Below are positions 56,921 to 64,000 of a stretch of DNA of 64,000 bases, in pieces. Positions within the stretch are counted from its first letter, which is position 1. The number at the start of each line of letters is the position of its first letter. A model generated the notes under the pieces. That model worked only from the letters and a program-made list of their open reading frames with translations. It did not search any database and was not told the DNA's origin. The translations under genes and the position numbers were made by a program. The DNA is from Afipia sp. P52-10 (GTDB lineage Bacteria; Pseudomonadota; Alphaproteobacteria; Rhizobiales; Xanthobacteraceae): NCBI RefSeq assembly GCF_000516555.1, contig NZ_AZSJ01000003.1, forward strand, positions 2,322,814 to 2,386,813, written 5' to 3'.

Positions 56921-58414
56921 ATGATCCGCTTTTCGACGATCTTCATCGGCGTCTGTATGGTGCTGATCGCCGCCTCGCTCGGTCTCGTGGTTTACGCGGT
57001 GGCGGGCCTGCGGCCGCTCGACGCGGGCCTGGTGGCGCTGACGGCGCTGGCGATCCTCATCCTCTACAACGCGGTGTCGATGCGCCTGCGCGACCGGCCC
57101 GACTACGGCAGCCAGATCGCCGACCTGTCGCACGGCACCGCCGAGCTCGCCCGCCAGGTGGCCGAGTTCGGACGCAGATTGCACACGGTGGAAGCCAAAC
57201 TCGCTGCGGGCGGGAATGCCGACCGCCAGGTCGGTCCGTTGCGCGAGGAGATCGCCGAGCTCGGCAACCTGATGAAGCAGCTCGCGGTCTCCGTCGCTGC
57301 GCACGAGGACTTGCTGCATTCCGACCACCCAGTCCAGGGCGATCCGGCCCCGCAGCCCGTCGGGGGAGCCGCCGTCGCGCCGATAGCTGCGGCCGCATCG
57401 CTCGCCTCCGCCGTGCCGCCGGTTGCTGCGGTCGGCGATCCCCCAGTGTCACAACACCAGCCTTTGCAGGCCGAGCGGGCGCCAGCACCGGTTGCTGTCC
57501 TGCCGGCGGACGACCCGAAGATCGTCGGTGCGGTGCATGGCGCGGTCGAAGCCAACCGCATCGACCTGCACCTGCAGCCGATGGTGACGCTGCCGCAGCG
57601 CAAGGTCCGCTATTACGAGGCGATGGCGCGGTTGCGCGGTGCCGACGACGCGGTGATCGCGGCGGGCGATTTCGTCGCGGCCGCCGAGCGCGCCGGGGTG
57701 ATGCCGCGCATCGACGAGGCGGTGCTGCTGCGCTGCGTGCAGGTGCTGCGGCGGCTGATGCTGCGCAACAAGGACATCGGTCTGTTCTGCAACATCTCGG
57801 CCACCACCTTGCGTGACAACGAGGTGTTCGCCCGTTGTCTCGACTTTCTCGATGCCAACCGGGCGCTGGCGCCGATGCTGATCCTGGAGATCAAGCAGAG
57901 CACGCTGCGCAACCTGACCCCGCTGGAAAGCGAGCATCTGGCGGCGCTGGCGCAGCGCGGCTTCCGCTTCTCGATCGACAACGTGACCGATTTGCGGTTC
58001 GAGCCGCGCGAGCTGGCCGACCGCAGCGTGCGTTTCGTCAAGGTGCCCGCGGCGCTGCTGCTCGATCCGAGCCGCGCCACCGACATCCATCCATCCGACC
58101 TGTCCGACATGTTCGGGCGTTTCGGCATCGATCTGGTCGCCGAGCGGATCGAAGGCGAGCGGGCGGTGGTGGACCTGCTCGACTACGACGTGCGCTACGG
58201 GCAGGGGTTCCTGTTCGCGCCGCCGCGTCCGCTGCGGGCCGAGGCCACCGCGCCGCTGCCGGCAGCCCCATTGCCGACCGCCCCATTGCCTCCAGCGGCG
58301 GCAGATGCGACAAGCGCCGCCGCGCCGGCCGCCATCGCGGTCAATCCCCCACCGCAGCCGACGCGGCTGCAGGGCGTTGCCGCGCTGTTGCGCCGCACCG
58401 CCGGATCGAATTGA
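56921..58414 (+). CDS. TipF-like membrane protein with degenerate EAL domain
   Basis: A 497-residue protein: two N-terminal membrane helices (residues 5-27 and 35-55), a coiled coil (about 65-130), a Pro/Ala-rich linker (135-195) and an EAL domain (about 205-435). The EAL motif reads Glu233-Ala-Met. Asn291, Glu323, Lys374 and Gln428 are kept, but the usual Asp-Asp pair is Asp353-Asn354, so phosphodiesterase activity is doubtful. Caulobacter TipF, a c-di-GMP receptor for flagellum assembly, has the same layout. A Pro/Ala-rich tail follows. HAD and CheY-like genes are neighbours. Confidence 0.85.
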   Translation: MIRFSTIFIGVCMVLIAASLGLVVYAVAGLRPLDAGLVALTALAILILYNAVSMRLRDRPDYGSQIADLSHGTAELARQVAEFGRRLHTVEAKLAAGGNADRQVGPLREEIAELGNLMKQLAVSVAAHEDLLHSDHPVQGDPAPQPVGGAAVAPIAAAASLASAVPPVAAVGDPPVSQHQPLQAERAPAPVAVLPADDPKIVGAVHGAVEANRIDLHLQPMVTLPQRKVRYYEAMARLRGADDAVIAAGDFVAAAERAGVMPRIDEAVLLRCVQVLRRLMLRNKDIGLFCNISATTLRDNEVFARCLDFLDANRALAPMLILEIKQSTLRNLTPLESEHLAALAQRGFRFSIDNVTDLRFEPRELADRSVRFVKVPAALLLDPSRATDIHPSDLSDMFGRFGIDLVAERIEGERAVVDLLDYDVRYGQGFLFAPPRPLRAEATAPLPAAPLPTAPLPPAAADATSAAAPAAIAVNPPPQPTRLQGVAALLRRTAGSN

Positions 58415-58426
58415 TCTGTTCAAGGC

Positions 58427-59290
58427 ATGACCGAGACGACCTTCACCCGCCACCTGCGCGACGTTATCGACGGCGTCGATGTGATCCTCTCCGATATCTG
58501 GGGCGTCGTGCACAACGGCCTCGAAGCCTGGCCCGATGCGTGCGCGGCGCTGACCAAGTTCCGCCAGCGCGGCGGCAAGGTGGTGCTGATCACCAATGCG
58601 CCGCGTCCGGCGCCCTCCGTGCAGCGGATGCTGCGGCGGCTGCATGTCGCCGACGACGTGTATGATGCGATCGTCTCTTCCGGCGATCTGACGCGCAGCT
58701 ATATCGAGGAGCATCGCAGCCAAACCGTGTTTCACATCGGCCCCGAGCGTGACCATTCGCTGTTCGAGGGATTCGGCGTCCGTTTCGGCGACGTCGAAAG
58801 CGCCGACTACATCGTCTGCAGCGGCCTGTTCGACGACGAGACCGAGACCGCCGAGGATTATCGCGCGACGCTGACCTGCGCCCGCGAGCGTGATCTGTTC
58901 TTCGTCTGCGCTAACCCGGACATCGTGGTCGAGCGCGGTGAGAAGCTGATTTTCTGCGCGGGCGCGCTGGCCGAGCTTTATGCGAGCCTCGGCGGCAAGG
59001 TGCTGTTCGCAGGCAAGCCGCATCCGCCGATCTATCAGCGGGCGTTACGGCTCGCGGCTGAGGCCGGTGCTACGGCGGTGACGCCGGCGCATGTGCTGAC
59101 GATCGGCGATTCGGTGCGGACGGATTTAGAGGGCGCGAATGGCGGCGGCTTCCGCTGCGTGTTCGTCACCTCGGGCATCCACGCCAATGAACTCGGCGAG
59201 CGCGCCAATCCGGATGCGGAGTCGGTGGCGAAGCTGTTCAAGGGCGCGAGCAAGCCGCCGTTCGCGGTCACGCCGAAGCTGATGTGGTGA
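58427..59290 (+). CDS. TIGR01459-family HAD hydrolase
   Basis: A 287-residue haloacid dehalogenase superfamily protein of the TIGR01459 class IIA group. Motif I is LSDIWGVVHNG (nucleophile Asp23), where the second Asp of the usual DxD is Trp. Motif II is VLITNAPRPA, the lysine motif is FAGKPHPPIY, and motif IV is LTIGDSVRTDLEGANGGG. The missing second Asp suggests altered or reduced phosphatase activity, or a transferase role. It starts 12 bp after the EAL gene, so they form an operon. Function unknown. Confidence 0.88.
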   Translation: MTETTFTRHLRDVIDGVDVILSDIWGVVHNGLEAWPDACAALTKFRQRGGKVVLITNAPRPAPSVQRMLRRLHVADDVYDAIVSSGDLTRSYIEEHRSQTVFHIGPERDHSLFEGFGVRFGDVESADYIVCSGLFDDETETAEDYRATLTCARERDLFFVCANPDIVVERGEKLIFCAGALAELYASLGGKVLFAGKPHPPIYQRALRLAAEAGATAVTPAHVLTIGDSVRTDLEGANGGGFRCVFVTSGIHANELGERANPDAESVAKLFKGASKPPFAVTPKLMW

Positions 59291-59361
59291 GGTGCGGGCT
59301 GAGGCAGCCGCAGCGCCATTCGGGCGCCATGCTTGGCGGCATACTTGGATAGACCGTCATG

Positions 59362-59375
59362 CCCGCTAAAGCGGG
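59362..59375. repeat. CCCGCT-AA-AGCGGG palindrome
   Basis: Part of a longer GTCATGCCCGCTAAAGCGGG-TATCCAG unit, similar in layout to the hairpin at 49572-49590. It lies in the 216-bp gap between the HAD and CheY-like genes. Confidence 0.5.
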
Positions 59376-59506
59376 TATCCAGTACGCCGCGAGATTTCGC
59401 GTTGATCGCTGGCGTTCTGGGTTACTGGGTCCCCACCGGAGCCTGTCATCGGGCGGCGCTGCGCGTCGACCCGTTGGCGGGGACGATATTGAGCGAGTTA
59501 AAACGT

Positions 59507-59896
59507 TCAGGCTTGGTCCGGGAAGACCGCCTCGATCTTGGTCTTCAAGGTGGCGGCATTGAACGGCTTGACGATGTAGTTGTTTACGCCGGCCTTCTTG
59601 GCGGCGATCACGTTCTCGGTCTTCGATTCCGCCGTCACCATGATGAACGGGGTCTTGGCCAAGTTTGGATCGCTGCGAACTTCCTTGAGCAGGTCGAAGC
59701 CCGTCATCGGCTCCATGTTCCAGTCGGAGATCACAAGGCCGTATTTCTTGGTGCGCATCTTGCTGAGTGCGGCCGAGCCGTCGCTGGCGTCGTCGATATT
59801 CTCGAACCCGAGCTGCTTGAGGAGATTACGGATGATGCGGATCATCGTGTTGTAATCGTCAACCACCAGAACCGACATCGACAGGTCAACGGCCAT
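59507..59896 (-). CDS. single-domain response regulator, CheY-like
   Basis: A 129-residue receiver domain with no output domain. Acidic pair Asp13-Asp14 (VLVVDDYNTM), phosphoacceptor Asp58 (LVISDWNMEP), Thr88 (IMVTAES) and Lys110 (YIVKPF) are all present, so it is phosphorylatable. It closely resembles CheY, which switches flagellar motors, though stand-alone receivers also serve in other pathways. The neighbouring TipF-like protein also points to motility, an inference. No chemotaxis kinase lies in the window. Confidence 0.9.
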   Translation of the reverse strand: MAVDLSMSVLVVDDYNTMIRIIRNLLKQLGFENIDDASDGSAALSKMRTKKYGLVISDWNMEPMTGFDLLKEVRSDPNLAKTPFIMVTAESKTENVIAAKKAGVNNYIVKPFNAATLKTKIEAVFPDQA

Positions 59897-60176
59897 AGCT
59901 TCTGCTCCTCAGCGCCCAAACCAGCGGGCCCGCTCTTTCCTTGGCGGGTCTGAGGGATTGCAACAAACCTGTCGCTCGACAATGATTGGCAAGCCCCCAG
60001 CGGCCGAGGACTACCATTCGTTCCTTAAACGGCCCGTTAATCGGAGGTTCCGTTATGATGCGGACGGTCTTAAGCCGCTGACGCAGAGGAGGAATGGTTA
60101 CCATTGGCTTGACTTGTCCCGCCTTGCGGCGCCACGGTCGGCGCTCCTTCCCGTTCAGATGGTCTCTTCCCGGATT

Positions 60177-61148
60177 ATGACCTCCCGTTTCCTGGTTATC
60201 CGCGACACCACGCCCGCCGACGTTATTCCGAAAGGTGCGGTGATCGCTCTCGGCAATTTCGATGGTGTCCACCTTGGCCACCGCGCGGTGATCGGCGCGG
60301 CGCAGCGGATGGCCCGCGCCCGCGGTAGCCTCGCCTATGCGATGACGTTCGAACCGCATCCGCGCGATTTCTTCAACAAGGGTGCCCCGCAATTCCGCCT
60401 GACCGACGAGGTGGACAAGCTGCGGCTGCTTGCGGGCACCGGGCTCGATGGCGCGGTGGTGATGACGTTCGATGCCGCGCGCGCCGGCACCTCGGCGCAG
60501 GATTTCATCAACCACGATCTGATCGGCCGGCTCGGCATCTCGGGGATCGCCGTTGGCTACGACTTTCACTTCGGCAAGGGCCGCGCCGGTTCGCCGACGC
60601 TGCTGCAGGCGGAGGCGCCCCGGCTCGGCATCGACGTGCATGTGGAGCCGCATTTCGATATCGCCGGACGGGCAGTCTCCTCCAGCGCAATTCGCGCGGC
60701 GCTGTCCGAGGGCAAGCTGGACGAGGCGACGGCGATGCTCGGCTATCCATGGTTCGCCACCAGTGAGGTGATCCACGGCGAAAAGCGCGGCCGCGATCTC
60801 GGCTATCCCACCGCCAACATGCGGCTCGATCCCGCCGTGGCGCTGCGTCATGGCATCTATGCGGTGCGTGCCGAGGTCGATGGCGAACGCATCGACGGCG
60901 TGGCGAGTTTCGGCCGCCGCCCGACCTTCGACAATGGCGCGCCGCTGCTCGAGACCTTCCTGTTCGACTTCAAAGGCAACCTCTACGGCAAGACCATCGA
61001 CGTCGCCTTCATCGGCTTCATTCGGCCGGAGTTGAAGTTCGACAGCATCGAGGCGCTGATCCGCCAGATGGACGACGACAGCGCCAAGGCCAAGGCTGTC
61101 CTGGCGGCCCATCCGGGAGCCTTTCCCGCGCTCGGCAAGGTCGGCTGA
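60177..61148 (+). CDS. ribF: bifunctional riboflavin kinase/FAD synthetase
   Basis: RibF phosphorylates riboflavin to FMN and adenylates FMN to FAD. The 323-residue product has an N-terminal FAD synthetase domain (residues 1-190, ALGNFDGVHLGHRAVI with the HxGH nucleotide motif, MTFEPHPRDFF) and a C-terminal kinase domain (residues 195-320, VIHGEKRGRDLGYPTANM, VASFGRRPTFDNG, ETFLFDFKGNLYG). I chose ATG at 60177; ATG at 60159 is also in frame. It precedes ileS, a common order. Confidence 0.95.
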   Translation: MTSRFLVIRDTTPADVIPKGAVIALGNFDGVHLGHRAVIGAAQRMARARGSLAYAMTFEPHPRDFFNKGAPQFRLTDEVDKLRLLAGTGLDGAVVMTFDAARAGTSAQDFINHDLIGRLGISGIAVGYDFHFGKGRAGSPTLLQAEAPRLGIDVHVEPHFDIAGRAVSSSAIRAALSEGKLDEATAMLGYPWFATSEVIHGEKRGRDLGYPTANMRLDPAVALRHGIYAVRAEVDGERIDGVASFGRRPTFDNGAPLLETFLFDFKGNLYGKTIDVAFIGFIRPELKFDSIEALIRQMDDDSAKAKAVLAAHPGAFPALGKVG

Positions 61149-61276
61149 GCGTTCTGCAGAGGGGCCAGTATCCGAAACGACGGGAAATCGGCCTGATTCA
61201 GCCCTTCCGGTGGCTGCTTTCGCCTGCTAAGAACAGAACATGTCTTTCCGGCTCGGCATTATAGCAATTAGCGGCG

Positions 61277-61321
61277 GCATGATCCCGAAAAGTGGGTACT
61301 GGTTTTCGGACCGGATCATGC
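61277..61321 (+). repeat. family A palindromic repeat, copy 8
   Basis: GCATGATCCCGAAAAGTGGG through GGACCGGATCATGC, between ribF and ileS. Mostly conserved, with changes in the right arm. Confidence 0.8.
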
Positions 61322-61471
61322 CTCGAATTAGGTGACGGGTCTGACGCAGCGATGCTGGTCAGACCCTGTGCTTCCGCCTGAGCGTTCTCGTTCGGCGCAA
61401 GACCGGGATATCGTCAACCTTTTTGCGATAATCGCTTTTTCACGCTTACGAGCCGAGCCCCACGAGCCATC

Positions 61472-64000
61472 ATGACCGACAAGCCGCAGAAGACTGGCCA
61501 GACCGCGACCGAAGCGGCGGCCCATGACTATTCGAAGACCCTGTTCCTGCCGAAGACCGACTTCCCGATGCGCGCGGGCCTGCCGCAGCGCGAGCCGGAA
61601 GTGTTGAAGCGCTGGAACGAGATCAACCTCTACGAGAAGCTGCGCAGCGCGGCCAAGGGCCGCGCCAAGTTCGTGCTGCACGATGGCCCGCCCTACGCGA
61701 ACGGCAACATCCATATCGGCCACGCGCTCAACAAGATCCTGAAGGACCTCGTCACCCGCAGTCAGCAGATGCTCGGCTACGATTCCAACTACGTGCCGGG
61801 CTGGGACTGCCACGGCCTGCCGATCGAGTGGAAGATCGAGGAGGAGAACTACCGCTCGAAGGGCAAGCAGAAGCCCGACCTGAAAAATCCGGAGGCGATG
61901 ATCGCCTTCCGCCGCGAATGCCGCGCCTATGCGGAGCACTGGCTGAACGTGCAGCGCGAGGAGTTCAAGCGGCTCGGCGTGGTCGGCGATTGGGCGCACC
62001 CCTATGCGACCATGGCGTTTCCGGCCGAGGCGCAGATCGCGCGCGAGATCATGAAGTTCGCGCAGAACGGCACGCTCTACCGTGGCAGCAAGCCGGTGAT
62101 GTGGTCGGTGGTGGAGAAGACCGCGCTCGCCGAGGCCGAGGTCGAGTACGAGGAACACACCTCGGACATGGTGTGGGTGAAGTTCCCGGTGAAAGACGTC
62201 GCGGTGCGCACCTGGGCGGTCGCGAACGATCCGCAGCGTGCGGCGCTCGCGCAATCGGAAGCCGAATGGGAGCAGGCGCTCGCCGCGGTGCGCCAGGCGC
62301 ATGTCGTGATCTGGACCACCACGCCGTGGACGCTGCCCGGCAACCGCGCCATCAGCTATTCGGCGAAGATCGCCTATGGCCTCTATCGCGTCACCGATGC
62401 GCCCGCCGACAATTGGGCCAAGACCGGCGATCTGTTGATCCTCGCCGACAAGCTCGCCGCGGACGTGTTCAAGCAGGCGCGCGTCACCGCGTTCGAACGG
62501 ACAGGTGATGTGACCGCGGAGATGCTTGCGGCCATGGTCTGCGCGCATCCGCTGAACGGATTTGCCGGTGGCTACGGCTTCGACGTGCCGCTGCTCGAAG
62601 GTGATCACGTTACCGACGACACCGGCACCGGCTTCGTCCACACCGCGCCGAGCCACGGCCGCGAGGACTTCGACGTCTGGACGGCGAATGCGCGGGCGCT
62701 GGAGGCGCGCGGCGTCAACACGACGATTCCTTATACCGTCGATGAGAACGGCGCCTATACCGAACAGGCGCCGGGCTTCACCGGCAAGCGTGTCATCACC
62801 GACAAGGGCGAGAAGGGCGACGCCAACGAGGCGGTGATCAAGGCGCTGGTCGAAAAGGGCATGCTGCTCGCGCGCGGTCGGCTGAAGCACCAGTATCCGC
62901 ACTCGTGGCGCTCGAAGAAGCCAGTGATCTTCCGCAACACGCCGCAGTGGTTCATCGCCATGGACAAGCCGATCGCCGACAACGGCACGGCGAAGGACGG
63001 CGACACGCTGCGCGCCCGCGCGCTGCAGGCGATTTCGGTGACGCGCTGGGTGCCGCCCGCCGGCCAGAACCGTATCAACGGCATGATCGAAGCGCGCCCG
63101 GACTGGGTGATCTCGCGCCAGCGCGCCTGGGGCGTTCCGATCGCGGTGTTCGTCAGGGAGCAGGGCGACGGCTCGGTCGAGATCCTGAAGGACGAAACCG
63201 TCAACCAGCGCATCGCCGAAGCGTTCATGAACGAGGGCGCGGATGCATGGTACGCGGCCGGCGCGCGCGAGCGCTTCCTCGGGCCCAAGGCCGCCGAGGG
63301 CTGGCAGAAGGTCGATGACATTCTCGACGTCTGGTTCGATTCCGGCTCGACGCACGCGTTCGTGCTAGAGGACCGACAGAACTTCCCGACCTTCGGCAAC
63401 ATCGTCCGCAAGGTCGATGGCGGCCAGGACACGGTGATGTATCTGGAGGGCTCGGACCAGCACCGCGGCTGGTTCCACTCGTCGCTGCTGGAAAGCTGCG
63501 GCACGCGCGGCCGCGCGCCCTATGACGTGGTGCTGACGCACGGTTTCACGCTGGACGAGCACGGCCGCAAGATGTCGAAGTCGCTCGGCAACACGGTCGA
63601 GCCGCAGAAGGTGATCAAGGATTCCGGCGCCGACATCCTGCGCCTGTGGGTGGCGGCATCCGACTATGCCGACGACCAGCGCATCGGCCCCGAGATCCTG
63701 AAGAACACCGTCGAAACCTATCGCAAGCTGCGCAACACCATTCGCTGGATGCTCGGCAGCCTGGCGCATTTCCGCGACGAGGATCGCGTCAAGGCCGATG
63801 TCATGCCGGAGCTGGAGCGGCTGATGCTGCACCGGCTGGCGGAGGTCGATGCGGTCGTGCGCGAGGCGTACGAGAACTTCGACTACAAGACCGTGGTCGC
63901 GACGCTGTCGAACTTCATGAACACCGAGCTGTCGGCGTTCTACTTCGACATCCGCAAGGACACGCTCTACTGCGATCCGCCGTCGTCGCTGGCGCGGAAG
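61472..64000 (+). CDS. ileS: isoleucyl-tRNA synthetase, 5' part
   Basis: Class I synthetase charging tRNA-Ile, running off the right edge after 843 codons. The HIGH motif is at residues 81-84 ([14 protein letters not shown]), and the KMSKS motif is at 700-704 ([10 protein letters not shown]). The editing domain holds [11 protein letters not shown] and [16 protein letters not shown]. The end of the gene, including any C-terminal zinc finger, is outside the window. ATG at 61472 opens the frame. The frame is continuous with no internal stop seen. Confidence 0.96.
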   Translation, partial: MTDKPQKTGQTATEAAAHDYSKTLFLPKTDFPMRAGLPQREPEVLKRWNEINLYEKLRSAAKGRAKFVLHDGPPYANGNIHIGHALNKILKDLVTRSQQMLGYDSNYVPGWDCHGLPIEWKIEEENYRSKGKQKPDLKNPEAMIAFRRECRAYAEHWLNVQREEFKRLGVVGDWAHPYATMAFPAEAQIAREIMKFAQNGTLYRGSKPVMWSVVEKTALAEAEVEYEEHTSDMVWVKFPVKDVAVRTWAVANDPQRAALAQSEAEWEQALAAVRQAHVVIWTTTPWTLPGNRAISYSAKIAYGLYRVTDAPADNWAKTGDLLILADKLAADVFKQARVTAFERTGDVTAEMLAAMVCAHPLNGFAGGYGFDVPLLEGDHVTDDTGTGFVHTAPSHGREDFDVWTANARALEARGVNTTIPYTVDENGAYTEQAPGFTGKRVITDKGEKGDANEAVIKALVEKGMLLARGRLKHQYPHSWRSKKPVIFRNTPQWFIAMDKPIADNGTAKDGDTLRARALQAISVTRWVPPAGQNRINGMIEARPDWVISRQRAWGVPIAVFVREQGDGSVEILKDETVNQRIAEAFMNEGADAWYAAGARERFLGPKAAEGWQKVDDILDVWFDSGSTHAFVLEDRQNFPTFGNIVRKVDGGQDTVMYLEGSDQHRGWFHSSLLESCGTRGRAPYDVVLTHGFTLDEHGRKMSKSLGNTVEPQKVIKDSGADILRLWVAASDYADDQRIGPEILKNTVETYRKLRNTIRWMLGSLAHFRDEDRVKADVMPELERLMLHRLAEVDAVVREAYENFDYKTVVATLSNFMNTELSAFYFDIRKDTLYCDPPSSLARK

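Noticed and set aside
61328-63355. 675-residue frame opposite ileS
   Set aside because: Antisense of a certain gene, with no recognisable protein motif.

Overview
The window is a GC-rich, gene-dense stretch of an alphaproteobacterial chromosome. Gene content, protein style and especially the dispersed GCATGATC...GATCATGC palindromes point to the Bradyrhizobium/Rhodopseudomonas/Nitrobacter/Afipia group (Nitrobacteraceae). The genus assignment is inference. No rRNA, tRNA, CRISPR array, prophage or insertion sequence was recognised. Most of the window is ordinary core chromosome.

Left part (0-10 kb): a UbiK-like protein, a dienelactone hydrolase, the overlapping lgt-midA-pgeF operon, rplY-pth-ychF, an enolase-superfamily enzyme, a DUF4282 membrane protein and a tandem pair of MaoC hydratases. 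10-17 kb: lineage-specific small and secreted proteins, a class C beta-lactamase-like hydrolase, CsaA, and a compact AT-richer island with a divergent restriction-modification pair (BglII/BstYI-type nuclease and MT-A70 adenine methyltransferase). 17-28 kb: uvrB, a ZntB-like transporter, DUF4394, GFA, a DapA-like lyase/aldolase divergent from its probable LysR regulator, a MocR-type regulator divergent from a drug/metabolite exporter, and a GST.

28-36 kb: SemiSWEET, a cysteine-rich CWC protein, the DUF1800-DUF1501 secreted pair, then an unlisted 41-codon ORF with its own hairpin directly ahead of a type I secretion ABC transporter and HlyD adaptor. 36-44 kb: aldo/keto reductase, GNAT acetyltransferase, ornithine decarboxylase with a structured leader region, an M3 peptidase, the DUF1007-NicO nickel/cobalt pair and a frameshifted gene. 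44-64 kb: hemH, SPFH-NfeD, AzlCD, a conserved hypothetical, a tautomerase, hisS, an orphan TadG/TadE pair, asd, an omega-aminotransferase, a TipF-like degenerate EAL protein, a HAD phosphatase, a CheY-like regulator, ribF and the 5' part of ileS.

The intergenic gaps carry several families of palindromic repeats. Family A (about 45 bp) occurs eight times. Two of these copies are joined by a conserved linker to a second palindrome, giving a composite of about 105 bp. The most promising items for follow-up are the R-M island, the small ORF before the type I exporter, the ornithine decarboxylase leader, the composite repeat family and the twin hairpins at the end of the MocR gene.
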